Assembly: GCF_019218755.1 (NCBI RefSeq)
Contig: NZ_JAHUWZ010000007.1
Location: 1-64,000 of the forward strand
Origin: Acidovorax sp. sif1233
Lineage (GTDB): Bacteria; Pseudomonadota; Gammaproteobacteria; Burkholderiales; Burkholderiaceae_C
Length of the DNA stretch: 64,000 nucleotides
Direction of reading: 5' to 3'
The notes under the pieces were generated by a model. The model was not told where the DNA came from. It searched no databases and was given only the letters and a program-made list of their open reading frames with translations. The position numbers and the translations under genes are program-made. Numbering within the stretch: position 1 is the stretch's first letter; each line of letters opens with the position of its first letter. Below are positions 34,740-46,190 of this stretch, one piece after another.

Positions 34740-36227
34740 ATGGCCTACCGCGACCTGCGCGACTTCATGGCCCAGCTCGAAGCCACGGGCGACCTGCGCC
34801 GCGTGCGCGAGCCCGTGTCGCCGCGCCTGGAGATGACGGCGCTGAGCGACCGCGTGCTGCGCGCGGGCGGCCCCGCGCTGCTGTTCACGCAGCCCACGGG
34901 CCACGCGCTGCCCGTGCTCACCAACCTGTTCGGCACGCCCGGCCGCGTGGCCCGCGCCATGGGCGTGGCCGACCTGCACGGCGTGCGCGCCCTGGGCGAA
35001 CTGCTGGCCACCCTCAAGGAGCCCGAGGCACCCCGCAGCGTCAAGGACATGCTGGCCATGGGCCCCTTCCTCAAGACGCTGTGGCACATGGCGCCGCACA
35101 CCGTGGCCCGGGGCGCGCCCTGCCAGCAGGTGGTGTGGGAAGGGCCGGACGTGGACCTGGCCCGCCTGCCCGTGCAGCACTGCTGGCCGGGCGACGTGGC
35201 CCCGCTCATCACCTGGGGCCTGACCATCACGCGCGGGCCGCGCAAGGCGCGGCAGAACCTGGGCATCTACCGCCAGCAGGTGCTCTCGCGCAACCAGGTC
35301 ATCGTGCGCTGGCTCGCCCACCGGGGCGGCGCGCTCGACTTCGCCGACCACTGCGCCGCGTACCCCGGCCAGCCCTACCCCGTGGCCGTGGCGCTGGGCG
35401 CGGACCCGGCCACGCTGCTCGGCGCGGTCACGCCCGTGCCCGACTCCTTGAGCGAATACCAGTTCGCCGGCCTGCTGCGCGGCGCACGCACCGAGGTCAC
35501 GCCCGCGCTGGGCGTGCCGCTCTCGGTGCCCGCCACCGCCGAGATCGTGCTCGAAGGCCACATAGCGCCGGACGCGAGCCACACGAGCGGCTGGCAGCAT
35601 GCGCTGGAGGGGCCCTACGGCGACCACACCGGCTACTACAACGAATGCGCCGAGTTCCCCGTGCTCACCGTGGACCGCATCACGATGCGCAAGGACGCGA
35701 TCTACCACAGCACCTACACCGGCAAGCCGCCCGACGAGCCCGCCGTGCTGGGCCTGGCGATGAACGAGCTGTTCATCCCGCTCCTGCAAAAGCAGTTCCC
35801 CGAGATCGTGGACTTCTACCTGCCGCCCGAGGGCTGCAGCTACCGCATGGCCGTGGTGAGCATCCGCAAGGCCTACGCGGGCCACGCGCGGCGCGTGATG
35901 ATGGGCGTGTGGAGCCACCTGCGCCAGTTCATGTACACCAAATTCATCGTGGTGGTGGACGACGATGTGGACGTGCGCGAATGGAAAGATGTGGTCTGGG
36001 CCATCACCACCCGCATGGACCCGGCGCGCGACACGCTGCTGGTGGAACACACGCCCATCGACTACCTGGACTTCGCCTCCCCCGTGAGCGGCCTGGGCAG
36101 CAAGATGGGGATGGACGCCACGAACAAATGGCCCGGCGAAACCCAGCGCGAGTGGGGTCGGCCCATGCGCATGGCCGACGCGGCCACGGCCCGTGCGGAG
36201 CAGTTGTTCGCGGCGCTGGGGCTCTAG
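34740..36227 (+). CDS. ubiD: 3-polyprenyl-4-hydroxybenzoate decarboxylase UbiD
   Basis: Decarboxylates 3-polyprenyl-4-hydroxybenzoate with prenylated FMN. The 495-residue length is typical. Family marks: [19 protein letters not shown] at the start, [20 protein letters not shown] in the cofactor region, [19 protein letters not shown] with catalytic Glu residues, and [18 protein letters not shown]. It ends the ubiUV-trhA-ubiT-DGC-ubiX-ubiD cluster and faces a convergent VOC gene. Confidence 0.95.
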   Translation: MAYRDLRDFMAQLEATGDLRRVREPVSPRLEMTALSDRVLRAGGPALLFTQPTGHALPVLTNLFGTPGRVARAMGVADLHGVRALGELLATLKEPEAPRSVKDMLAMGPFLKTLWHMAPHTVARGAPCQQVVWEGPDVDLARLPVQHCWPGDVAPLITWGLTITRGPRKARQNLGIYRQQVLSRNQVIVRWLAHRGGALDFADHCAAYPGQPYPVAVALGADPATLLGAVTPVPDSLSEYQFAGLLRGARTEVTPALGVPLSVPATAEIVLEGHIAPDASHTSGWQHALEGPYGDHTGYYNECAEFPVLTVDRITMRKDAIYHSTYTGKPPDEPAVLGLAMNELFIPLLQKQFPEIVDFYLPPEGCSYRMAVVSIRKAYAGHARRVMMGVWSHLRQFMYTKFIVVVDDDVDVREWKDVVWAITTRMDPARDTLLVEHTPIDYLDFASPVSGLGSKMGMDATNKWPGETQREWGRPMRMADAATARAEQLFAALGL

Positions 36228-36260
36228 GACCGCCAGCCGCGCAGCCACTCGGGAGGACTC

Positions 36261-37067
36261 TTACGCCGCCGCGAATTCGATGGCCGCGCCATGAGTGCGG
36301 TCTGCCGGGGGAGGCGCCGGCGTGGCACCGTCGGTGGCCAGTACCAGTGCGTATGGGCCTTCGCCCCGCGTGCCCAGCTGTGTGCTGGCCGCATGGCCTG
36401 CCGTGCCCGGCAGCGGCCCTGCCTGCGTCAGCACCAGGGTGCTGCGTCCGAGGGTGACCGTGCCCACCCGCGCGCCCGTGCCGGGCTGCAGGAAAGGCGC
36501 GCTCACGTTGGCGGCCTGGGCCTCGCCCAGCAGGGCGCGGTAGTGGGCCAGGCTCGCATCCAGGTCCTTCACGGCCAGGGCCAGGCTGGCCACGCCGCGG
36601 GCGCCGTTGGGGTGCACGCGGGCGTTGCCTTCGGGCACGCGCAGCGCGCGCGGGGTCTGGTCGCCGCACAGGAAGGGCAGGTCGTGCGACGGGGGGCGCG
36701 CCGTCTGCCACCGCAGGCGCTCGCCATCGGGCCGCACGCGGCCGCCGTCGTGCGGGCCGCTGTAGGCCAGGCCCCGGTCCTTGGCGACGGCCACCGTGGT
36801 GGCGGTGTCGGGCGGCAGCAGCGCGAAGTCCACGATGCCGTCGCCGTGCGCGTTCAAGAGCTCCCACCAGCGCTCGCCGGGCGATGGCGAGCGCCAGGCG
36901 ATCAGCTCGAAGTAAGCGCCGTCCGAGAAGACGACCAGCGCGTTGTAGGTGGGCCGGCCGGGGTGGTCGCCGCCTTGCAGCACGTTGAATCCGAGGGCGC
37001 GGTAGTCGGCGATGGTCTGGTCCAGATCCTTCACCGCGATCACGATGTGGTCGAGTGTCAATGCCAT
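36261..37067 (-). CDS. VOC-superfamily (glyoxalase-like) protein
   Basis: A 268-residue protein with two glyoxalase-like halves: the first begins LTLDHIVIAVKDLDQTIADYRALGF, the second GVASLALAVKDLDASLAHYRALLG (both shown split by eye, within limits). This matches the glyoxalase_3-like group often annotated as VOC family proteins. The metal ligands are only partly visible (H6 and E55 in the first half) and no substrate is known. It lies 34 bases after the OsmC-like gene on the same strand, so the two may form an operon. Confidence 0.85.
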   Translation of the reverse strand: MALTLDHIVIAVKDLDQTIADYRALGFNVLQGGDHPGRPTYNALVVFSDGAYFELIAWRSPSPGERWWELLNAHGDGIVDFALLPPDTATTVAVAKDRGLAYSGPHDGGRVRPDGERLRWQTARPPSHDLPFLCGDQTPRALRVPEGNARVHPNGARGVASLALAVKDLDASLAHYRALLGEAQAANVSAPFLQPGTGARVGTVTLGRSTLVLTQAGPLPGTAGHAASTQLGTRGEGPYALVLATDGATPAPPPADRTHGAAIEFAAA

Positions 37068-37101
37068 GGTGGCTGGGCTCCTTGCGTGGTCAATCGGCGG
37101 G

Positions 37102-37701
37102 TCAGGCGGGCACGGCTTCGGCGGCTGCGGAGGGCTGTGCGGCAGGCAGCGGCGCGGCGGCGCCGGAGTTGGTCAGCGCCACGCTGGCGCGCACCTGCTG
37201 CGGGTTGCGCAGCAGGTTCAGGATGGGGCAGGTGCGTTCCACCGCCTCGAACAGTGCGTCGATGTCGGCCCGGCTCGCGGGCGAGTCGATGTGCACCGTG
37301 TAGGCGATGTCGTGCGGCCAGATGGGCGTCTGTTCGTGCCCGGGCTTGCCGCCGCGCGGGTCGATCACGCCGCTCACTTCCACCTCCAGGCTGGTCAGCG
37401 GCACCTGGCGCGAGGCGGCCTGGATCAGGAAGATGTGCGTCACGCAGCTGCCCAGCACACCGAGCTGCAGCTCGGGCGAACTGGGGCCCAGGTTGTAGCC
37501 CGCGAAATCGGGCGGGCTGTCGCTGATCACCTGGTGGTCGCGGATGCGGATGCGGCGCACGCCGCTGCGGCCTTCGGCGCTCACGCGGGCTTTCAGGGCC
37601 GCGGGCTGCGCCGTGCCGCGCTCGATGGCCGCGTCGCGCGCGAGCACGGCGGCGCGCTTCTCGGCCAGGTAGTCGTTGAGGGGGGCGGGGGAGTGGGACA
37701 T
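37102..37701 (-). CDS. OsmC-family protein
   Basis: A 199-residue protein of the OsmC/Ohr/YhfA fold. Conserved region: PPDFAGYNLGPSSPELQLGVLGSCVTHIFLIQAA (in parts) with one peroxidatic-type Cys in GSCVTH; a second Cys lies in VERTCPILNLLRNPQQV. This Cys pair arrangement fits OsmC-like organic peroxide reductases. I chose ATG 37701 (MSHSPAPLNDY) with GGAAAG upstream; ATG 37740 would add 13 residues. Upstream frame extension is non-coding. Confidence 0.85.
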   Translation of the reverse strand: MSHSPAPLNDYLAEKRAAVLARDAAIERGTAQPAALKARVSAEGRSGVRRIRIRDHQVISDSPPDFAGYNLGPSSPELQLGVLGSCVTHIFLIQAASRQVPLTSLEVEVSGVIDPRGGKPGHEQTPIWPHDIAYTVHIDSPASRADIDALFEAVERTCPILNLLRNPQQVRASVALTNSGAAAPLPAAQPSAAAEAVPA

Positions 37702-38028
37702 GTGGCGGTGTTCTTTCCAACCGCTTGCGGCCTCGGACATCGGGCACGGAACAAGCAGCGTCGTGGGGAGATTGTTGGAAGCCGCACCCGTGAAGCCAAC
37801 AAAGAAAACCGTGCTCGCATATGCAGGTTCCAGATAAGCGCGGCGGGCGGTTTGCTGCATCGTTTTCCGCATATCGATGCTACTTAATACATGCATGCCC
37901 GGGCCTGCGCACCGATAGCATGAATACACATGAACTGGCTCCGCCGCAGTGTGCACACCGTGCCGATGCCTGCGACGAAGGGGGCCGGATGTGTCATTTC
38001 AATGCCTGTGCGGCGACGAGGTCAAAAC
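37702..38028. other. Divergent control region between OsmC-like gene and ABC locus
   Basis: About 327 bases separate the two divergent units. It is AT-richer than the surrounding genes and holds a GCATATGC palindrome (near 37818), a TGCTACTTAATACATGCATGC stretch (split) and another GATAGCATGAATACAC. It must hold the promoter of the seven-gene locus but I cannot fix -35/-10 boxes with confidence. Possible translation starts for the substrate-binding gene are in its last 100 bases. Confidence 0.5.
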
Positions 38029-39711
38029 GTGTTTCTTGCAAAGAAAAAATCAGCGGGATGGTGGGCAGTGGGCGTATCGGCCGTGGCCCTGGGCGTGCTG
38101 GTGGCGGGCTGCTCCAAGCAGGCCAGCGAGCCAGCCGCCTCCACCAGTGCAGCCGCAGACCAGCCCGTGCAGGGCGGCACGCTGGTGTACCTGGAGCAGC
38201 AGGCGCACACCAACCTGTACCCGCCGGCGGGGGGCTTCTACCCGAACGGCGGCATCCTCAACCAGATCACCGACAAGCTCACCTACCAGGACCCGAAGAC
38301 GCTGCAGATCCAGCCCTGGATCGCCGAGTCCTGGACCGTGAACGACACGGCCACCGAGTACACCTTCAAGCTGAAAAAAGGCGTGACCTTCTCGGACGGC
38401 ACACCGCTCGATGCCGCCGCCGTGGCCAGGAACTACGACACCTACGGCCTGGGTAACAAAGAGCTCAAGCTGCCGGTGTCCGAGGTCATCAACAACTACG
38501 ACAAGAGCGAGGTCGTGGACCCGCTCACCGTCAAGTTCTACTTCAAGAAGCCCTCGCCGGGCTTTCTGCAGGGCACGTCCGTCATCGGCTCGGGCCTGGT
38601 GTCGCTGGCCACGCTGGCGCGGCCTTTCGAAGAGCTGGGCGACGCGACCAAGATCATCGGCTCGGGCCCCTTCGTGGTGACGGCCGAGACGCTGGGCAAG
38701 GAGCTCACGCTCACCGCCCGCAAGGACTACGCCTGGGGCCCGGCCCAGCACGCCCACCAGGGCCGGGCGCGGCTCGACGAGATCAAGCTCGTCGTCACGC
38801 CCGAAGACAGCGTGCGCATCGGCGCGCTGCTGTCGGGCCAGGCGGGCTTCATCCGCCAGGTGCAGGCCTATGACGAAAAGCGCGTGTTGGACCAGAAGTT
38901 CGCCATCTACGCGCCCTCCACGCGCGGCGTGAACAACAGCGTGGTCTTTCGCCCCGACAACACGCTGGTGGCCGATGTGAAGGTGCGCCAGGCGCTGCTG
39001 CACGCCACCAACACCAAGGAGATCGTGCAGACCCTGTTCTCGGCCAACTACCCGCAGGCCACCTCGGTCATCGCGTCCACGGCCTTGGGCTACGTGAACC
39101 TGTCGGCCAAGCTGGGCTACGACGAGGCCAAGGCCAAACAGCTGCTGGACGACGCCGGCTGGAAGCTCAATGCGAACGGCCTGCGCGAGAAGGATGGCAA
39201 GGAGCTGGTGCTGGCTGCGTACGAGTCGCCGCCGCAGCCGCAGAACAAGGAAACCCTGCAGCTCGTGGCGCAGCAGTGGGCCAAGGTGGGCGTCAAGCTC
39301 AACGTGCTGGCGGGCGACTCGGGCAGCCGCGTGGTGGACAACCTCGACCCCGAGAAGACCCCTGTGTCCCCCGGAATGGTGGGCCGCGCCGACCCCGACG
39401 TGATCAAGAGCAACTACTACCCGACCAACCGCAACGTGCTGCTGCAAAAGGGCGGAGTGAGCAGCAAGGTCAAGGCGTTCGAGGACACCCAGCTCAACGG
39501 CCTGCTCGACGCCATAGCTGCCGAGACCGACGCGGCCAAGCGCCTGGCGCTCACGGCCGATGTGCAGAACTACCTGATCGATCAGGCGTACGTGATCCCG
39601 GTGTTCGAAGAGCCGCAGGCGTTTGCAGGATCGCCGTCGGTGAAGGGCGTGGGCTTCGAGGCCGTCGGCCGACCCAGCTTTTACGGCACGTGGATCGCCG
39701 CAAGACATTGA
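38029..39711 (+). CDS. ABC transporter substrate-binding lipoprotein (family 5, KPN_01854-like)
   Basis: Captures an unknown solute in the periplasm for the permeases downstream. It is a peptide/nickel/opine-type (SBP_bac_5) protein of about 560 residues with a lipoprotein signal: FLAKKKSAGWW, a hydrophobic stretch and the lipobox LVAGC. I prefer GTG 38029 because GAGG lies 7 bases before it and it gives an ideal signal peptide; ATG 38002 and 37930 are in frame. Body motifs are GGTLVYLEQQAHTNLYP and DAAAVARNYDTYGLG. Gene content of the locus matches, from memory, the TIGR04028 (KPN_01854) family. Confidence 0.87.
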   Translation: MFLAKKKSAGWWAVGVSAVALGVLVAGCSKQASEPAASTSAAADQPVQGGTLVYLEQQAHTNLYPPAGGFYPNGGILNQITDKLTYQDPKTLQIQPWIAESWTVNDTATEYTFKLKKGVTFSDGTPLDAAAVARNYDTYGLGNKELKLPVSEVINNYDKSEVVDPLTVKFYFKKPSPGFLQGTSVIGSGLVSLATLARPFEELGDATKIIGSGPFVVTAETLGKELTLTARKDYAWGPAQHAHQGRARLDEIKLVVTPEDSVRIGALLSGQAGFIRQVQAYDEKRVLDQKFAIYAPSTRGVNNSVVFRPDNTLVADVKVRQALLHATNTKEIVQTLFSANYPQATSVIASTALGYVNLSAKLGYDEAKAKQLLDDAGWKLNANGLREKDGKELVLAAYESPPQPQNKETLQLVAQQWAKVGVKLNVLAGDSGSRVVDNLDPEKTPVSPGMVGRADPDVIKSNYYPTNRNVLLQKGGVSSKVKAFEDTQLNGLLDAIAAETDAAKRLALTADVQNYLIDQAYVIPVFEEPQAFAGSPSVKGVGFEAVGRPSFYGTWIAARH

Positions 39712-39812
39712 CTCCCCCTGAGTCGCTGCGCGCCTTCCCCCTGGGGGGGGACGCCACCGGTGGACCGGCGAAGCCGGCTCCACGGTGGCACTGGCTTGGG
39801 ACGCGCCAGTTT
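39712..39812. repeat. Gene-end GC-rich repeat between lipoprotein and permease genes
   Basis: CTCCCCCTGAGTCGCTGCGC and GCCTTCCCCCTGGGGGGGAC, then a CACCGGTGG...CCACGGTGG stem flanking GACCGGCGAAGCCGGCTC, and GGCTTGGGACGCGCCAG. Related to 31383 and 56754. The double hairpin could give a stable 3' end that raises the ratio of binding protein to permease, as often seen in ABC operons. Confidence 0.7.
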
Positions 39813-39875
39813 CTAACGCTGTGCGGCTACTGGCTACTGGCTGCTGCTGTTGCTTTTGCTGAAGGAGTGACTTCC

Positions 39876-40814
39876 ATGTTCAAGTACCTTGCCCATCGCA
39901 CGGGCCAGGCCCTGCTGGTGCTGTGGGCGGCGTTCACCGCGTCGTTCGTGCTGCTGCAGCTGCTGCCGGGCGATGCGATTTTGATCAAGTTCCTAAACCC
40001 CGAGTTCGGCCTGGGCCCGCAGGAGATCGCGGACATCCGTGCGGCCTACGGCGCCGACACGTCGGTGTGGCAGCAGTACCAACACACGCTGCTGGGCTTT
40101 CTCAGCGGCAACTTCGGGTACTCGGTGCAGGCGGGGGTGGCGGTGAGTCAGGGGCTGGCCACCAACCTGCCGCCCACGCTGCGACTGGCGGGGCTGGGTT
40201 TTGCGGCGGCGCTGCTGCTGGCGGTGGTGCTGGCCTTTGCCTCGCAGCTCACGCGCTGGGGCTGGCTGCGTTCGGCGCTGCAGTCGCTGCCTTCGCTGTT
40301 CATCTCGGTGCCGGTGTTCTGGCTGGGGATCATGCTGATCCAGGTGGTGTCGTTCCGCCTGGGGTGGATTCCGGTGATCAACCCGGGCAAGTGGCAGGGC
40401 CTGGTGCTGCCCACGCTCACGCTCGCCATTCCCATTGCCGCGCCGCTGGCGCAGATCTTGATCCGCAACATCGACGAGGTGCTCACGCAGCCCTTCGTGG
40501 CCGTGGCGCGGGCCAAGGGCGCGACGCGCCAGTGGGTGCTGTGGAAGCACGTTGCGCGCAACGCCGTGCTGCCCACGCTGACCATCGCGGGCGTGCTGTT
40601 CGGCGAACTGCTGGCGGGCGCCGTGGTGACCGAGGCGGTGTTCGGCCTCAACGGTCTGGGCAGCCTCACGCAGCAGGCGGTGGGAAATCAGGACACCGCC
40701 GTGCTGCAGGCGGTGGTGGTGGTCTCGGCCACGGCCTTCGTGTTCATCAACCTGGTGGTGGACCTGCTCTACCCCGTGTTCGACCCCCGCCTGCGTTCGC
40801 GCCTGGGCACCTGA
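39876..40814 (+). CDS. ABC transporter permease 1 (DppB-type)
   Basis: A 312-residue inner-membrane subunit with six helices. It starts MFKYLAHRTGQALLVLWAAF as DppB/OppB proteins do and has the EAA-like coupling loop VAVARAKGATRQWVLWKHVARNA (in parts). AGGAGTGA lies upstream of ATG 39876. Eleven bases separate it from permease 2. The upstream in-frame extension covers the repeat and is not coding. Confidence 0.9.
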   Translation: MFKYLAHRTGQALLVLWAAFTASFVLLQLLPGDAILIKFLNPEFGLGPQEIADIRAAYGADTSVWQQYQHTLLGFLSGNFGYSVQAGVAVSQGLATNLPPTLRLAGLGFAAALLLAVVLAFASQLTRWGWLRSALQSLPSLFISVPVFWLGIMLIQVVSFRLGWIPVINPGKWQGLVLPTLTLAIPIAAPLAQILIRNIDEVLTQPFVAVARAKGATRQWVLWKHVARNAVLPTLTIAGVLFGELLAGAVVTEAVFGLNGLGSLTQQAVGNQDTAVLQAVVVVSATAFVFINLVVDLLYPVFDPRLRSRLGT

Positions 40815-40825
40815 GGAGATCCCGC

Positions 40826-41802
40826 ATGACCACCACGTCTTCGACCGCCGACCTGGGCGCTTTCACGGGTGCCGCACACCCGGCCCCGCACCGCTTCGAG
40901 CGCGCCGTGGCGGCGCCCGCCGCCGTCGTGGTGCCCACGGCGCCCATCCTGGCCGCCCCGCCATCGCGCGCGCAGGGCGGCACCTGGGGCGGCCGCATCC
41001 TGCAGCGCGCGCGCAGCGCACCCCTCAGCCTGTGGCTGGCCTGGGGCGTGATCGCGCTGGTGGCGCTCTGGGCGGTCGCGCCCGGTGTCTTCACCAGCTA
41101 CAGCGCCACCGTGGGCGTGGCCGGCCAGCAGCTGCAGACGCCGTCGGCCGCGCACTGGCTGGGCACCGATGCGCTGGGCCGCGACGGCTATGCGCGGCTG
41201 GTGTTCGGTGCGGTGCATTCGCTGTCAGGCGCGTTCCTGGCGGTGGCGGTGGGGCTGGTGCTGGGCACGCTGCTGGGCGTGCTGGCCGGCTCCATCGGCG
41301 GCTGGGTGGAGGACGTGATCATGCGCACCGTCGACGTACTGCTGTCGGTGCCCTCGCTGCTGCTGTCGCTGTCGATCATCATCATCCTGGGTTTTGGCAC
41401 GCTGAATGCGGCGGTGGCCGTGGGCGTGGCGTCGGTGGCCAGCTTTGCGCGGCTTACCCGGTCCGAGGTGGTGCGCGTGCGCCGCTCCGACTACGTGGAG
41501 GCGGCCTTTGGCAGCGGCGGGCGCTTTGGTGCCGTGCTGTGGCGCCATGTGCTGCCCAACTCGCTGACCTCGGTGATCGCGATGGCGGCGCTGCAATTCG
41601 GCTCGGCCATCCTGTCGATCTCGACGCTGGGCTTCCTGGGCTACGGCGCGCCGCCGCCCACGCCCGAATGGGGCCTGCTCATCGCCGAGGGGCGCAACTA
41701 CATCTCGACGGCCTGGTGGCTCACCACCGTGCCCGGGCTGGTGGTGGTGGCCGTGGTGCTGGCGGCCAACCGCATCAGCGCGGCGTTGACGAAGGGGCGC
41801 GC

Positions 41803-41806
<4 letters not shown>
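40826..41806 (+). CDS. ABC transporter permease 2 (DppC-type)
   Basis: A 326-residue partner permease. A 55-residue Ala/Pro-rich N-terminal extension (MTTTSSTADLGAFTG...) precedes the first helix, longer than in most DppC proteins. Then come HWLGTDALGRDGYARLVFGA and the EAA loop VRRSDYVEAAFGSGGRFGAV. GAGGAG precedes ATG 40826. Its stop overlaps the ATPase start (ATGA). Six helices overall. Confidence 0.9.
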
Positions 41807-43512
<1,706 letters not shown>

Positions 43513-44583
43513 CGATGCCCCGGCCGGCGAACGCTACCGGCTGGTGACCGAGCAGATCGCCCATGCCGAGGCCTTCGGCTTCGACTCCGCCTGGGTGGCG
43601 CAGCACCACTTTCACGAACACGAAGGCGGCCTGCCCTCGCCTTTCGTCTTCCTGGCCCACGTGGCGGCGCGCACGCGGCGCATCCGCCTGGGCACCGGCA
43701 TCGTGACCCTGCCCATGGAAAACGCGGTGCGCGTGGCCGAGGACGCCATCGTGCTCGACCTGCTCTCGGGCGGGCGGCTGGAGCTGGGCGTGGGCACGGG
43801 CGGCACGCCCGAATCGTTCGCGGCCTTCGGCATCACCAGCGATGACCGCAGCGCGGTCTATGCGCGCCACCTGGCCCTGGTGCGCGAGGCCTGGGCCGGC
43901 CGACCCCTGCCGGGTGGCGACCGGCTGTACCCGGCGGCCGAACAGCTGCTGGGCCGCATCTGGCAGGCGACGTTCTCGGTGGCGGGCGGCGAGCGCGCGG
44001 GGCAGGCGGGCGACGGGCTGATGCTGTCGCGCACCCAGCCGCGCACGGCCGAGGCGCCGGGCGCCGCGCTGCACGACCTGCAGCACCCCATCATCGACGC
44101 CTACCTGGCCGCACTGCCCGGCGGCGCCACGCCGCGCATCGTCGGCTCGCGCAGCCTGTTCGTGGCCGACGACCGCAAGGAGGCTTTGCGCCTGGCAGAC
44201 ACCGGCCTGCGCCGTGCCGCCGCGCGTTTTGCCGCGGCCGCGCTGCAACCCGGCCAGGCGCCGCGCCCCGGGCCCGACGCGTCCCTGGAGGCATTGATCG
44301 CCGCGTACGACGTGCATGTGGGCACGCCCGACGACGTGATCGCCTCCCTGCAGGCCGACACGGCGCTGGCACGCGCCACCGACATCGTGTTCCAGGTGCA
44401 TTCGGTGGACCCGCCGCATGCGCACATCCTGCGCTCCATCGAACTCACGGCCACGCGCGTCGCGCCGGCGCTGGGCTGGGTGCGCAAGCACACCGGCGCT
44501 GCCACCACCACTCCCATCACTGCAGCCGCAGCCACCACGACACACACACCAACAGCATCCTCCACCTGCACCGAGGCCATTGC

Positions 44584-45282
44584 ATGAGCACCCCTGCCCC
44601 CATTCCCTCCCCCGGCGCTACGCCGCACGCTGCAGCATTGCCCGACGTGATCGACCTGCTCGCCGGCATCGAGCCCGGCGACCACCTGGACACCATCCGC
44701 CGCCACCGCCTGGAGGCGCGCACCCATGCGCAGGAGAGCTACCGCGCGTTGTTCGCGCCCACCGCCCCGGCGCCGGGCACCGTCACGCTGGCCGAGCGCC
44801 TGGCGGTTGCGGCCTTCGTCGCAGGCCTGCACAAGCAGCCGGACGCCGCGGCGTTCTATGCCGCGGCGCTGGTGGCGCAGGACGCGGGTGGGGGACTGGC
44901 CTCCGCCATCGCAGCCGAGGTCAGCCGGGGCGCGGCGCAGGGCCCGTACGGCCACTACCCCGCCGGTCCGCTGAGCCGCGAAAACACCACCGGCCCGGCC
45001 TACACCGTGGGCGATGCGCAGCGCGCCGTGCTGGGCCTGCGGCTGTCGGCGGGCCTGGCGCATGCGCACCTGCTGACCTTGCACCCGCGCGACGCGAGCC
45101 CCGAGGCCTTGCAGGCGCTGGTGGACGCAGGCTGGTCGGCCACCGACATCGTGATCCTGTCGCAGCTGGTGGCTTTCCTGTCGTTCCAGATCCGCGTGGT
45201 CGTGGGCCTGCGCCTGCTCGCAGCGCATCCGGCACCTGCCACGTCGTCGTCCACCCCCCACACCGCGGAGGTCCAGCCATGA
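44584..45282 (+). CDS. CMD-domain protein without cysteines (Avi_7170-like)
   Basis: A 232-residue helical protein of the carboxymuconolactone-decarboxylase/AhpD superfamily, Avi_7170-like by locus context (TIGR04029, recalled). The helical core is VTLAERLAVAAFVAGLHKQP and WSATDIVILSQLVAFLSFQI. There is not a single Cys, so it cannot use AhpD thiol chemistry and may be a partner or scaffold of the next protein. The ATG overlaps the monooxygenase stop by four bases, and its own stop overlaps the next start by four. Confidence 0.83.
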   Translation: MSTPAPIPSPGATPHAAALPDVIDLLAGIEPGDHLDTIRRHRLEARTHAQESYRALFAPTAPAPGTVTLAERLAVAAFVAGLHKQPDAAAFYAAALVAQDAGGGLASAIAAEVSRGAAQGPYGHYPAGPLSRENTTGPAYTVGDAQRAVLGLRLSAGLAHAHLLTLHPRDASPEALQALVDAGWSATDIVILSQLVAFLSFQIRVVVGLRLLAAHPAPATSSSTPHTAEVQP

Positions 45283-45890
45283 GCGATACCGCCGTCATCA
45301 CCCACCCCGGCAACCATGAGCCCACGGCCTTCACGCAGGCGCAGCTCGAATGGCTGCCCTGGCTGCCGCCGCTGCCCGAGGACGAGTTGACCGAGCGCCA
45401 CTACGCCGGCCTGGTGGACGCGGCACGCGCCAAGTCGCCCTACTTTCGCCTGCTGGCGCGCGACCCGGACACGCTGGGCGCACGCACCCGCACCGACAAG
45501 GACATCTTCTACAACCCGGATGCCGGCCTGCCCCGGGCGGAGCGCGAGCTGTCGGCCACGGCCACCTCGCGCGCCAACGGCTGCATCTACTGCGCGTCGG
45601 TGCATGCGCGCTTCGCCGCGCACTTCTCGCACCGCGGGGCCGAAGTGCAGCGCCTGCTGGACAAGGGTGTCGGGGCCGATCTCGGCCCGCGCTGGAACGC
45701 CATCGTCGGGGCCTCGGTGGCCCTCACCGCCACGCCGACGGCGCTGGACGGCACCCACATCGAAAGCCTGCGCGCTGCAGGGCTCGACGACTTCGCGATC
45801 TCCGACGCGCTGCATGGCGCGGCGTTCTTCAACTGGGCGAACCGGCTGATGCTGTCGCTGGGGGAGCCTCAGCTTCCGTTGGGCGGATAG
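45279..45890 (+). CDS. AhpD-like alkylhydroperoxidase domain protein (Avi_7169-like)
   Basis: A 203-residue AhpD-fold protein with the redox motif NGCIYCASVHARF: C102, C105 and H109 match the CxxCxxxH of AhpD. Predicted to reduce a peroxide or hydroperoxide, perhaps one formed by the upstream luciferase-like enzyme. ATG 45279 follows GGAGG. It is the last gene of the seven-gene unit; a CCGGCA/TGCCGG hairpin at 45935-45953 lies downstream. Family by context: TIGR04030 (Avi_7169), recalled from memory. Confidence 0.87.
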   Translation: MSDTAVITHPGNHEPTAFTQAQLEWLPWLPPLPEDELTERHYAGLVDAARAKSPYFRLLARDPDTLGARTRTDKDIFYNPDAGLPRAERELSATATSRANGCIYCASVHARFAAHFSHRGAEVQRLLDKGVGADLGPRWNAIVGASVALTATPTALDGTHIESLRAAGLDDFAISDALHGAAFFNWANRLMLSLGEPQLPLGG

Positions 45891-46190
45891 GGATTCATCG
45901 CGCGAACGTTTGTGCTGGGAGACTCGGTTGAGGGCCCGGCAGCTGAGGTGCCGGTTCGCTCCAGAAAGCACTTGGCCATCTTGTCGACTCTTTTCCTGTA
46001 CCGACGCTGCATGAATTGCATGCTCAGCATGCGTCTGCGAGGCTGTTGGTATTTCGTTGTATGAAGTGATACAAATCAATACACTTGTTTGTGTGCGGGT
46101 TTGCCAACCTCCCGCGCGGGAACGTGGTGCCAGTAGTCAACACGATCTACCAGCGGTTGGCTCATGGTCAGACTAACGAAAGAGATCAAC
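45891..46190. other. Intergenic region with hairpin and dyad
   Basis: No gene is supported. It contains a CCGGCA-N7-TGCCGG hairpin at 45935-45953 without a T-run and TGCATG/GCATGC clusters near 46012-46031. A dyad TTGTAT-gaagtg-ATACAA at 46057-46074 lies about 117 bases ahead of the beta-helix gene, a candidate operator. Base composition falls toward the beta-helix gene. Confidence 0.55.

Noticed and set aside
39276..39875. Upstream extension of permease 1
   Set aside because: It overlaps the binding-protein gene in another frame and the gene-end repeat; ATG 39876 has a good ribosome-binding site.
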